Assembly (NCBI GenBank): GCA_016744135.1
Contig: JADGEX010000002.1
Coordinates: 930,001-994,000, forward strand
Direction of reading: 5' to 3'
Origin: Pseudodesulfovibrio sp.
GTDB lineage: Bacteria > Desulfobacterota > Desulfovibrionia > Desulfovibrionales > Desulfovibrionaceae
Length of the DNA stretch: 64,000 nucleotides
This document shows, in pieces, positions 18,369 to 27,114 of the stretch. The position numbers and the translations under genes are program-made. Each line of letters opens with the position of its first letter. Position 1 is the first letter of the stretch. The notes under the pieces are model-generated. The model made no database searches. It had not been told where the DNA came from and saw only the letters and a list, made by a program, of their open reading frames with translations.

Positions 18369-18380
18369 TCGTTGTACTTT

Positions 18381-18635
18381 GAAATTGTTGGATTAGTTTT
18401 GTAGTAGTCCTCCCCTTTTGATAATTGTCTTTTAAAAGGAATCGTGAGAGGGGACCGTTTCTTATTAATTTTGGAGTAAAAAAGGTGGGATTATAGGGAG
18501 GGGATTTGACTGTGAGGTTCTGTCCCAGAGAAAGAGCTAAATCTTCATGCTTACTGTTTTATACCAATTGTGTTGAAAATATATTTAACGGCGTGCCACA
18601 TCAAAAAAGTGTGTGTCGCAGAAAAAAGAAAGCGG
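18381..18635. other. AT-rich spacer without a gene
   Basis: No coding frame, RNA gene or clear repeat was seen. A stretch near 18379-18400 (TTTGAAATTGTTGGAT) resembles the sequence after the attachment repeat of island B near 36615-36635, which hints at related island ends. Confidence 0.4.
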
Positions 18636-20012
18636 TTAACCTGCGGGCAACGTAATTGTCATGTGGAAGCCGGTTTCATTGCTGGCAGCCTGCATGGTTC
18701 CTTTGTGTTCTTCGACGATTTTTCGAGCAAAGGCCAGGCCGAGACCGGTACCTTCCACCGTATCATATCCAAGTCTTTTGAATGGGATGAAAATCGTTTC
18801 AAGTTCATTTTTCGAGAGTTGCGGATACGGGTTAGAAATCTTTACGTTAACCGTTTTTTCGTCAGACGTGCAATTGATGGTGATGTCACTATGAGCAGGG
18901 CTGTATTTTATAGCGTTGGCAAGGACATTGCCCACGACCATGGTGATATTTTCCCGGTTGCATAGAAGGGGCGTGATTTCAGTTTCGTTGGAAATAATTG
19001 AAAGACTTTTTTCATTGATTTGTGGCTGTAGCATTTCCACAATCTGCTTGACCATGTTGGGGATATTAACTGTATCGATACGTGGTGATGCCTTTTGTAA
19101 ATCAAGTTTGGAAAGTTTGAGAATCTTGTCGATAAGTCCATCCATGTGGTCGATTTCCTGCTCCATCTTGTGAACGTGTTTTTTGATACCGTCTGTTCGT
19201 CCCGAAGCCATGCGTTCTTCAATGATCTGTTGGGATATACGAATACGGGCCAGTGGGCTACGTAGTTCGTGAGACAGGTTGGCGGTCAGTTCGCGGCTAC
19301 CTCTGACTATTTTATCGAGACTGTTGGCCATATGGTTGAACGCCTTGGCCAGTGTGCCTACTTCATCTTTTCGATTGTCGGCCACACGGGGCGAAAAATC
19401 ACCTTGGGCGATGAGTTCGGCGGATGCTGTCAATTTGTTAATGGGTAGGGTGATCATTCGGGAGACCGGAATGAGCAGGAGTGCGGCAATACCAGACATG
19501 AGCAGCAGGCCATGCATGAGCCATACTTCTTCTTTGCGTTTTTTCCATTCATGGAGAATGTGAATAGACAAAGGCTGCATGGCTGATTCGATTGTGCCTA
19601 CCATATATAGCAATTTTTCGTCTTCGTTTCCCATGAGGTAAAGAGAGTTTCCATTGGAAGTGGTTGTTTCAAATTCTGTCTCTTCTGTTGCGATGAGGGT
19701 CACTTTTTTAGGGGAAGGAGCATTGATGACGGTGCCTTGTGCATCCGTCAGCCATGCCTGACCGTTGAAAGAGCCGGCAAAGATATCCAGTACCGAAGCA
19801 AGTCGTTGTTGTAATTGTGGCGTCATGCTTTTTGTATCACCTATTTCAAGTAGGATGAGCCTTTTGAAGGCCTCAGTGCGTTCGTCGGCATGTCGAGCGA
19901 AGGGTGGGCGGATTTTTCCCAGATGCATCAATATGGCGATGGTCAGGATGGCTGTGCCGAGAACCGCGATAAACGCGAAGAATATTTTGAGATAGAGTCG
20001 ACTGATCTTCAT
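18636..20012 (-). CDS. Two-component sensor histidine kinase
   Basis: The 458-residue inner-membrane kinase has a first membrane segment (residues about 8-28), a periplasmic sensor region of about 140 residues, a second membrane segment near 170-187 and a HAMP domain. The HisKA box is ANLSHELRSPLARI with the phosphoacceptor His. The HATPase domain has N box ANAIKYSP and G boxes (EGTGLGLAFARKIVEEH). It overlaps the response regulator stop by 4 bp. The divergent neighbour is an RND efflux operon, which the pair probably controls; the signal is unknown. Confidence 0.92.
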   Translation of the reverse strand: MKISRLYLKIFFAFIAVLGTAILTIAILMHLGKIRPPFARHADERTEAFKRLILLEIGDTKSMTPQLQQRLASVLDIFAGSFNGQAWLTDAQGTVINAPSPKKVTLIATEETEFETTTSNGNSLYLMGNEDEKLLYMVGTIESAMQPLSIHILHEWKKRKEEVWLMHGLLLMSGIAALLLIPVSRMITLPINKLTASAELIAQGDFSPRVADNRKDEVGTLAKAFNHMANSLDKIVRGSRELTANLSHELRSPLARIRISQQIIEERMASGRTDGIKKHVHKMEQEIDHMDGLIDKILKLSKLDLQKASPRIDTVNIPNMVKQIVEMLQPQINEKSLSIISNETEITPLLCNRENITMVVGNVLANAIKYSPAHSDITINCTSDEKTVNVKISNPYPQLSKNELETIFIPFKRLGYDTVEGTGLGLAFARKIVEEHKGTMQAASNETGFHMTITLPAG

Positions 20013-20716
20013 ATTTCTCCCATGAACATATATCCGGTGCCCCAGACTGTCTTGATCCGTTTGGCGTGGGTCTCATATTGTTTGAGCAGGGCGCGTAGTT
20101 TGCTGATGTGAACGTCTATGCTGCGGTCATACGCCGTGAAGTCTTTGTCCCAAACCATGTCCATGAGTTGGTCGCGGGTCAGGGCTGTGTCCACTTTACT
20201 CATAAGGGCCTTGAGCAGTCGAAACTCTGTAGGGGCCAATTCCAGTTCGTCGGCTTCCACCATGAGTGTTTGGCGAGAGATATTCAGGATAAGCCCTCCT
20301 GCGGAAATCGTGGAAGGGGTGGTCTTGGCATTGGTGATCGCACTTGCGTCGTAGCGGCGGAGTACGGCCTTGATGCGGGCCAATAATTCACGGGGGTTGA
20401 ATGGCTTTGCAATGTAGTCGTCAGCGCCTAGCTCCAGGCCAACAATGCGGTCTGTATCTTCTCCCTTGGCGGTGAGCATGATGACGGGCGTGTCGGATGT
20501 CATCCGAAGTTCTCGTAAAACTTCCAGGCCATTTTTCCCAGGCATCATGACATCCAGAATGATCACGCACGGGGAGAGCGTTTTCACAGTCTCTACAGCT
20601 TTTACGCCGGAGGGAAGGGTGTGCACAGTGAAATCGTATTCTTCGAGATATTCCACGACGAGCTCGCGAAGTCTTTCATCGTCATCGATAATCAGAACTG
20701 GTCCTTTTGCGTCCAT
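20009..20716 (-). CDS. OmpR-family response regulator
   Basis: This 235-residue regulator has a receiver domain (IIDDDERLREL, phosphoacceptor in IILDVMMPGKNG, switch ML TAKG, K in YIAKPFNPRELLARI). A winged-helix DNA-binding domain follows (LELAPTEFRLLKALM, YDRSIDVHISKLRALL, IKTVWGTGYMF). Start ATG 20716 (DAKGPVLIIDDD) gives the normal length; the longer upstream frame overlaps the divergent efflux gene. It is co-transcribed with the kinase at 18636. Likely targets are its own promoter and the adjacent efflux operon (inference). Confidence 0.92.
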   Translation of the reverse strand: MDAKGPVLIIDDDERLRELVVEYLEEYDFTVHTLPSGVKAVETVKTLSPCVIILDVMMPGKNGLEVLRELRMTSDTPVIMLTAKGEDTDRIVGLELGADDYIAKPFNPRELLARIKAVLRRYDASAITNAKTTPSTISAGGLILNISRQTLMVEADELELAPTEFRLLKALMSKVDTALTRDQLMDMVWDKDFTAYDRSIDVHISKLRALLKQYETHAKRIKTVWGTGYMFMGEI

Positions 20717-20862
20717 GCTTTTTTCTAGTCCGTAAGTTGTACGTTTGGAAAGGGGCCGTGAAGAAGTTTTACATCCTTTAACATCTTTTATCATAAGCTT
20801 TATACTTTCTCCATTTTTGTGCCGTAAGCAGTGGGTAACGAAAATACTTTTGGAGAAATGCC

Positions 20863-22323
20863 TTGAAAGAAATTCGATCAATATCAAAAACGGCAATTGC
20901 GGTGCTTTTGACTGCAATTGTGGCTTTTATGGTGGGATGTTCCCCATTTCGACCAGATCCGCGAGTTGAGCCGATGGCTCCATTGCCGGAATCTTTTGCT
21001 TTGTATTCCGATTCTGAACAGTTGAGCGGTAAGTGGTGGGAGTCCTTTGGCTGCGAAGAATTGAATGGCATGGTGGAAGACGCTCTGGTTGCTAATTTTG
21101 ATGTTTTAATTGCCTGGGCACGACTCAAGCAGGCAGGGGCCACGGCTATTCAGTCTCGAGCTGACAAGTATCCGACTTTGAATGTGACGGGAGATTATTC
21201 TCATTCGAGTTCGTATACCAAGAAGGCGACGGACAAGGAAACCACCTCTGATACGCATAGTGTCGGTTTGCAGGCAGGATATGAATTGGACCTTTGGGGT
21301 CGGATCGAAGCCGAATCCCAGTCTGGCAATCTCGATTATCTGGCGAGTCGTGAAGATTTGAGCACCGCGGCCATGACCGTGGCTGGAGAAGTGGTCTCGC
21401 GCTGGGTTGAGATTCAAACTGAGCGGCAAAAGAAAAGAATACTGACAGAACAGGTCAAGACCAACGAGACATATCTTGAGCTTATCGAATTGCGTTTTCG
21501 AAATTCTCTTGCCACCGCTCTGGACATCTATCAACAACGGCAAACTTTAGCGAAAGTGACTGCCCAGATTCCGCCGGTAGAGTCACAGGAGCAACTGTTG
21601 CTTCATGAATTGGCACTGCTTATGGGCAAGCCTGCCGGGGCTGTCACCGTAGCTGATGCCGATTTACCCGAGATGGCCGATTTGCCAGGCCTTGGATTAC
21701 CTGCCGATCTTTTGGCCAATCGTCCTGATGTCAGGTCCGCAGGTTTTGCGCTTCAGTCGGCTGACTGGTCGGTGACGGCAGCAAAGGCCAATCGTCTGCC
21801 TTCCTTGAGCCTGACGGGTACCGCTGAATATACCGGTGCACAGTTGGGAACTCTTTTTGATAATTGGATGTTTTCCTTGGCCACCTCGGTGGTGGGGCCG
21901 ATCTTTGATGGTGGTTCCCGGAAAGCTGAAGTGGAAAAACAGCAGGGTATTGTTGACGAGCGTCTGGCCTCGTATCGAGAGACCGTCTACACGGCGTTCA
22001 AGGAAGTCGAAGACGCTCTGGTGAAGGAAAAATGGCAAAAGCAGTATATTACGGCGCGTTTGGCCCAGTTGGAAGCGGCCAAAACGAGTTTGAGTGAAGC
22101 CGTTTCCCGGTATGCACAAGGGTTGGATGATTATCTGCCGGTCCTGAGCGCGTTGTTGTCCGTGCAGGAACTGGAAGTTTCCATTGCGGACGAACGGACC
22201 GATCTTGTTCTCTACCGCGTAGCCTTGCATCGGGCTCTTGGCGGTAGCTGGACCGACTCCTTGATCACTCCTGATGCAAATAACCAAAAGACAAATGACA
22301 TCAACGTTAGCAACGAGGGATAA
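20863..22323 (+). CDS. RND efflux outer-membrane lipoprotein (NodT/TolC family)
   Basis: The 486-residue protein begins with a lipoprotein signal (IAVLLTAIVAFMVGC). It carries two outer-membrane efflux repeats, seen in WWESFGCEELNGMVEDALVANFD, LNVTGDYSHSS, the conserved LLANRPDVRSAGFAL near the repeat junction, and LSLTGTAEYTG. It should form the trimeric outer-membrane channel for the adaptor and pump encoded next. Start is TTG 20863 with GGAG seven bases before it; an out-of-frame ATG nearby stops immediately. Confidence 0.92.
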   Translation: MKEIRSISKTAIAVLLTAIVAFMVGCSPFRPDPRVEPMAPLPESFALYSDSEQLSGKWWESFGCEELNGMVEDALVANFDVLIAWARLKQAGATAIQSRADKYPTLNVTGDYSHSSSYTKKATDKETTSDTHSVGLQAGYELDLWGRIEAESQSGNLDYLASREDLSTAAMTVAGEVVSRWVEIQTERQKKRILTEQVKTNETYLELIELRFRNSLATALDIYQQRQTLAKVTAQIPPVESQEQLLLHELALLMGKPAGAVTVADADLPEMADLPGLGLPADLLANRPDVRSAGFALQSADWSVTAAKANRLPSLSLTGTAEYTGAQLGTLFDNWMFSLATSVVGPIFDGGSRKAEVEKQQGIVDERLASYRETVYTAFKEVEDALVKEKWQKQYITARLAQLEAAKTSLSEAVSRYAQGLDDYLPVLSALLSVQELEVSIADERTDLVLYRVALHRALGGSWTDSLITPDANNQKTNDINVSNEG

Positions 22324-22325
22324 TT

Positions 22326-23618
22326 ATGCGTACTTTACTCATCAAGGCACGGGCTATCTTCGGTCTCAAGGTCATTATTCCGGTTTGTGTTGTTATACTT
22401 GCTGCAGCCGGTGCGTATGCAACAGTGGTGACAGCTCCTAAAGCAAAGAAACGACCTCCTGTCTTTATTGCTCCTGCTGTAGACACCAAGGTTATTTCCT
22501 GTGGAACGTATCGGGTTTGGCTTCCAGTCATGGGGACGGTGACCGCTGCCCGATCCATCACGCTTGAAGCGCGAGTTTCTGGTGAAGTCGAATCAATCAG
22601 TTCAATTTTTACACCCGGCGGTTATTTTGAAAAGGGAGAGCAGATTCTTACCATCAGCCCAGAGGATTATCAGCTTGCGCTTCGTGAAGTGCAGGCTGAA
22701 GTTACGACTGCCGAGTATGATCTGAAGGTTGAGCAAGGGTATCAGACCGTGTCTGCCCGGGAGTGGAAATTACTCAGTGGTTCCACAAAAGGAACTGAAG
22801 CCGAATCCGAACTTGCCTTGAGAAAACCGCATTTGGCTAAAGCTCAGGCTGAATTGCAAGCGGCCCAAGCCAAGCTTCGTCAGGCGATGCTTGATTTGGA
22901 ACGTACCAAAATTTCTGCGCCGTTTTCCGCCATGGTTCAAGAAAAGAGTGTTGACATCGGAGCTATGATTTCTCCTCAGGAATCCCTTGCTACACTTGTT
23001 GGGACCGATGAATTCTGGATCGAGGCGTCTGTGCCGGTGGATCGTTTGCATTGGATCAATATTCCGTCCGCCGGAACCGTGGATGGCTCCAAGGCTCGAA
23101 TCTCCTCGGGCAGCGGCGTCGGTCTGTCGGTTCGTGAAGGGCAGGTGGTTCGTTTATTGCCTTCTCTGGAGAGCGAAGGGCGAATGGCCCGCCTCTTGAT
23201 ATCGGTTAAGGACCCGTTGAATATTGCGGGGCGACCAAACGTCAAGCCGCTTCTTTTGGGGAGTTATGTTTCTGTTGAAATCGATGGTGGTGTGTTGGAA
23301 AACGTGATGACTATTCCGCGTTCAGCCTATCATGACAATGATAAGGTTTGGATTATGACCGAAGCCAATACTCTTGAGATCCGGTCGCTGAAATCCGTAT
23401 GGCGAGATGAGGGAACCATTGTTGTTGCCGAAGGGCTCGTACCAGGTGAAGTCGTTGTAACTTCAGCGCTTTCGACTCCGTTGCAGGGGATGAGACTGCG
23501 GAGTATCTCGGCGGCAGTGGATACCAATGTCGTTGAAAAGCCAAACCGTGTCGGTGTTGATGCCGGCAAGGGCAAAGGCCCGGGCAAGGGACAAGGCGGA
23601 GGAATGAACAATGGTTAA
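22326..23618 (+). CDS. RND efflux periplasmic adaptor (membrane fusion protein)
   Basis: The 430-residue adaptor has an N-terminal membrane anchor and a lipoyl/barrel-sandwich domain (TVTAARSITLEARVSGEVESI). A long alpha-hairpin follows (residues about 130-190, AKAQAELQAAQAKLRQAMLDLERTKI), then beta-barrel domains. The C-terminus is an unusual Gly/Lys-rich tail (GKGKGPGKGQGGG). It links the inner-membrane pump to the outer-membrane channel. It begins just after the channel gene and overlaps the pump gene by 8 bp. Confidence 0.92.
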   Translation: MRTLLIKARAIFGLKVIIPVCVVILAAAGAYATVVTAPKAKKRPPVFIAPAVDTKVISCGTYRVWLPVMGTVTAARSITLEARVSGEVESISSIFTPGGYFEKGEQILTISPEDYQLALREVQAEVTTAEYDLKVEQGYQTVSAREWKLLSGSTKGTEAESELALRKPHLAKAQAELQAAQAKLRQAMLDLERTKISAPFSAMVQEKSVDIGAMISPQESLATLVGTDEFWIEASVPVDRLHWINIPSAGTVDGSKARISSGSGVGLSVREGQVVRLLPSLESEGRMARLLISVKDPLNIAGRPNVKPLLLGSYVSVEIDGGVLENVMTIPRSAYHDNDKVWIMTEANTLEIRSLKSVWRDEGTIVVAEGLVPGEVVVTSALSTPLQGMRLRSISAAVDTNVVEKPNRVGVDAGKGKGPGKGQGGGMNNG

Positions 23619-26600
23619 CAATGTTCAGAAACATAAGGGTCCTATCGGTTGGATGGCGAGGAATTCGGTTGCCGCCAATCTGCTTATGGTGGTGCTTCTT
23701 GTCGGTGGTCTCGTGTTCGGTTTGCAGATGAAGCAGGAAGTCTTCCCCGAGTTCTCCTTGGATACGGTTTCGGTGAGTGTCTCGTACCCTGGAGCAAGTC
23801 CTGAAGAGGTAGAGCAGGGAGTCATACTGGCTGTGGAAGAAGCCGTGCAGGGGCTGGAAGGCGTGAAGGAAGTGACGTCAACGGCATCTGAAGGTGCTGG
23901 CAATGTTGTTGTCGAGGCACTTGATGGAACAAATTTGCAAACGCTCGCTCAGGATATCAAGACTGAAGTGGATAGAATCTCTTCTTTTCCTGAAGAAGCC
24001 GAGGACCCAGTGATTGCCGAAGCCTCTATGAAACGGCAAGTTCTCACTGTGATGGTTTATGGCGATCAGGACGATACCGTTCTGCGAAGCCTGGCAGAAG
24101 AGTTGCGGACGACATTAATCACTGACCCCGGAGTGACTCAGGTTGATCTGAATGAGGTTAGCGATCTTCAGATTTCTATCGAAGTGTCGCAGGAAAAATT
24201 GCGCGCTCACAACTTGACGCTCACCGAAGTGGCCAGCCGTCTGCGTGAAGCCTCTGTGGATATGCCGGGAGGAGGCATCAAAGCCGGTTCTGGGGAAATT
24301 CTTGTGCGCATGAAAGAGCGGCGTGATTATGGACAGGATTTTGCTCGGACGCCCATTGTCACAGGGAGCGATGGTACACAGGTTTTATTGGAGGACATTG
24401 GTACGGTTGTCGATGGATTTGCCGATAATGATATTATCACGACATATAATGGTCAGCCTGCCGTTCGCCTAGATGTCTATCGGGTGGGAGATCAAACTCC
24501 TATTTCCGTCTCCGAGGCCGTACACAATGGCGTAGAGGCGTTTTCGACTCGGCTACCCGGTAATGTTTCCTTGAAAATTCTCGATGATAGTTCGGAAGTA
24601 TTCAGTCAGCGTATAGATTTGCTTTTGAAGAATGGATACATGGGGCTGGGTTTGGTCTTTGTTTTTCTTGCTTTGTTTCTTGAAAGGCGACTCGCTTTTT
24701 GGGTCGCTATGGGTATTCCCATTTCCTTTTTCGGATGTTTTTTGATTCTGCCGTTTTTTGACATCAGTATTAATATGATCACCATGTTCGCTTTTCTTAT
24801 TTCACTTGGAATTGTGGTCGATGACGCTATCGTGGTCGGTGAGAATGTATTTACCATGCGGCAGCAGGGGATGCCACCGCTTAAAGCCGCCATTGAGGGG
24901 GCCCGTCGCATAGCCATGCCGGTGACTTTTAGCGTATTGACGAACATTGTAGCTTTCATGCCTTTATTGTTTTTACCCGGGATTATGGGCAAGATATATT
25001 GGTCTATCCCCATTGTAGTCATTAGTGTTTTTGTTGTTTCCTTGGTTGAAAGTCTGTTTGTCTTGCCCGCGCATCTTGGTCATTTGAGAGATGGGCATCG
25101 CAGTCGTATCATGCGGTGGATTGATAGGTATCAGCAGCGAATTGCAGATGGGCTCCTTCGATTTATTAATAGGATATATAGGCCCATTCTCGACGTTTGT
25201 GTGCAGTGGCGCTATTTGACCATGGCTGTGGGCGTTGGTTTGCTCGTTTTGACGGGTGCATATGTCGCCAGTGGCAGGCTTGGGTTTACACTTATGCCCA
25301 AAGTGGAATCCGATTATGCTTTCGTGACTGCTGAGTTGCCGTATGGATCTTCGGCAGCCAAGTCAGAGGTTGTTCGAGACCGCCTCATTGCCGCCGCTCG
25401 TGTGGTGGCGGACAATAACGGTGGTGGTAGCTTGGTCGAGGGCATGGATTCCAAAATTGGTGGTGCCGGGCGTGATATTTCAGGCAGTCATGTTGTTAAG
25501 CTGAAAGTCTATTTAACCGCTGCGGACGTGCGTCCCATTTCTACGGATGAATTCGTGGAGCAATGGCGCAAGGAAACCGGAGAAATAGTCGGTTTGGAGG
25601 CCATTTCTTTTGAATCTGATCGTGGCGGGCCTGGGTCGGGGAGCTCGTTGGAATTTGAATTGAGTCATTCGGATGTCACCGTGCTTGAGTCTGCCGCCGC
25701 AGAACTCGCGGCGGGATTGTCCTACTACCCGCGGGTTAAGGATGTTGATGACGGTTTTTCACCGGGCAAGGAACAACTCGACTTTACACTCACTCCCACA
25801 GGAAAAAGCCTTGGCTTGACCGCTCAGGGGGTGGCTGATCAGGTGCGCGCTGCCTATTATGGTGTGGAAGTTTTGCGTCAGCAACGTGGTCGCAACGAAA
25901 TTAAGGTTGTTGTTCGTCGCCCTGAAAGCGAACGTATTTCCGAGTTTGATTTTGAAGAGCTGATGATTATGGCGTCCTCAGGCAGTGAAATTCTGTTGCG
26001 GGAAGCGGTGAATATTGAACGAGGTCGAGCGTATACGGTTATTAAACGCCGTGATGGCCGCCGGGTTTTGTCGGTATCTGCGGACGTGAGTCCTCGTAAT
26101 CAGTCTACGCAGGTTATGAATAGCGTATTTAAAGAAATCATTCCTGACCTCAAGGCTAAATATCCGGGCTTGTCCTGTGTAATGGATGGCAAACAAGCAG
26201 ATATGACCGAGTCCACTGAGAGTTTGATGGTGGGGCTGCTTATGGCCATGCTGTGCATCTATGCTTTGCTGGCGATCCCCTTCAAGAGTTATGTACAGCC
26301 ATTAATTATAATGATTTGTATTCCCTTCGGGGCGGTCGGTGCCGTTTTTGGTCATGTGATCATGGGGTATTCCATCAGTCTGATGAGCCTGCTCGGTATC
26401 GTGGCTTTGTCTGGTGTGGTAGTTAATGATTCGTTGGTTTTTATTGACTATGCCAACCGTATGCGTAGTGACGGACAGTGTGCCCATGATGCTGTGATGT
26501 CAGCCGGAACAGCTCGTTTTAGAGCTATTCTGTTGACTACATTGACCACTTTTGGCGGTTTGGCCCCCATGATTCTTGAAACGTCAAGACAGGCTCGGTT

Positions 26601-26772
26601 CCTTATTCCCATGGCATTGTCGTTGGGTTTTGGTATTTTGTTTGCCACAGGGATTACTCTGATTCTTGTTCCGTCCATGTATATGATTCTGGAAGACTTC
26701 AAGCAGAAGCTTTCCCGATTTTTCTCCCGGCGGGAGGCAGAACGTCTGGATTCTGTAGAAGATGGTATCTGA
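23611..26772 (+). CDS. RND efflux pump, inner-membrane transporter (AcrB/MexB-like superfamily)
   Basis: The 1053-residue pump has full family length and twelve expected membrane segments. Recognisable regions are the N-terminal ARNSVAANLLMVVLLVGGL and SVSYPGASPEEVEQGV, the proton-relay segment SLGIVVDDAIVVGENV (tandem Asp in TM4), and C-terminal LGIVALSGVVVNDSLVFIDYAN. It exports toxic compounds by proton antiport. The sequence resembles general (HAE) rather than metal-specific (CzcA) pumps, but the substrate cannot be read off. It ends a three-gene operon at a strong terminator. Confidence 0.93.
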   Translation: MVNNVQKHKGPIGWMARNSVAANLLMVVLLVGGLVFGLQMKQEVFPEFSLDTVSVSVSYPGASPEEVEQGVILAVEEAVQGLEGVKEVTSTASEGAGNVVVEALDGTNLQTLAQDIKTEVDRISSFPEEAEDPVIAEASMKRQVLTVMVYGDQDDTVLRSLAEELRTTLITDPGVTQVDLNEVSDLQISIEVSQEKLRAHNLTLTEVASRLREASVDMPGGGIKAGSGEILVRMKERRDYGQDFARTPIVTGSDGTQVLLEDIGTVVDGFADNDIITTYNGQPAVRLDVYRVGDQTPISVSEAVHNGVEAFSTRLPGNVSLKILDDSSEVFSQRIDLLLKNGYMGLGLVFVFLALFLERRLAFWVAMGIPISFFGCFLILPFFDISINMITMFAFLISLGIVVDDAIVVGENVFTMRQQGMPPLKAAIEGARRIAMPVTFSVLTNIVAFMPLLFLPGIMGKIYWSIPIVVISVFVVSLVESLFVLPAHLGHLRDGHRSRIMRWIDRYQQRIADGLLRFINRIYRPILDVCVQWRYLTMAVGVGLLVLTGAYVASGRLGFTLMPKVESDYAFVTAELPYGSSAAKSEVVRDRLIAAARVVADNNGGGSLVEGMDSKIGGAGRDISGSHVVKLKVYLTAADVRPISTDEFVEQWRKETGEIVGLEAISFESDRGGPGSGSSLEFELSHSDVTVLESAAAELAAGLSYYPRVKDVDDGFSPGKEQLDFTLTPTGKSLGLTAQGVADQVRAAYYGVEVLRQQRGRNEIKVVVRRPESERISEFDFEELMIMASSGSEILLREAVNIERGRAYTVIKRRDGRRVLSVSADVSPRNQSTQVMNSVFKEIIPDLKAKYPGLSCVMDGKQADMTESTESLMVGLLMAMLCIYALLAIPFKSYVQPLIIMICIPFGAVGAVFGHVIMGYSISLMSLLGIVALSGVVVNDSLVFIDYANRMRSDGQCAHDAVMSAGTARFRAILLTTLTTFGGLAPMILETSRQARFLIPMALSLGFGILFATGITLILVPSMYMILEDFKQKLSRFFSRREAERLDSVEDGI

Positions 26773-26801
26773 TGGCGTTTGATGTGTTGAAAGATTGATT
26801 C

Positions 26802-26847
26802 CACAAAAAAAGGATTCCAAATGGATATTTGGAATCCTTTTTTTGTG
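26802..26847. terminator. Strong terminator after the RND operon
   Basis: CACAAAAAAAGGATTCCAAAT pairs perfectly with the sequence ending TTTTTTTGTG around a GGA loop, 30 bp after the pump stop codon. Confidence 0.9.
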
Positions 26848-26943
26848 CCTGGGAAGCGATTTCGAGATGATGTCCGCTATGAGGAGCGTTTTGTGTTTAA
26901 TAATGTTTTTGTCATGGTTGTGTGTGACGCCTAAAGTGGCCTC

Positions 26944-26988
26944 ACTTCGTTGGACCACTTATCGGCGAATTTAAGGTGGACAGTTTAG
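26944..26988. repeat. IS3-family-like terminal inverted repeat (left relic)
   Basis: TTGGACCACT, an 11-base spacer and TTAAGGTGGACAGTTT match the reverse complement of 36383-36419 with the same spacing. The right copy adjoins transposase remains, so this is the opposite-facing end of the same or a related insertion sequence. No transposase sequence remains beside it. Confidence 0.65.
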
Positions 26989-27005
26989 CTTGACAATTTG
27001 ACGAA

Positions 27006-27024
27006 ATTGATTTTCATTATCAAT
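27006..27024 (+). promoter_or_regulatory. Candidate Fur box upstream of the chimeric receptor gene
   Basis: ATTGATTTTCATTATCAAT is an imperfect palindrome with ATTGAT/ATCAAT ends and a TCATTATC half like the consensus Fur operator. It lies about 90 bp before the start at 27115. Iron-uptake genes downstream support the call; binding is untested. Confidence 0.6.
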
Positions 27025-27114
27025 CTTTTCGAGGGAAGGAGTTTGTATTGTCTCGGTTCACTAGGATAACATTTCGAGTAAAATACACTGGCCTCCCCCT
27101 CACTTTCGGAGAGG

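Noticed and set aside
18570-18965. 131-codon plus-strand frame
   Set aside because: It overlaps the 3' end of the well-supported histidine kinase on the other strand; it is a shadow frame.
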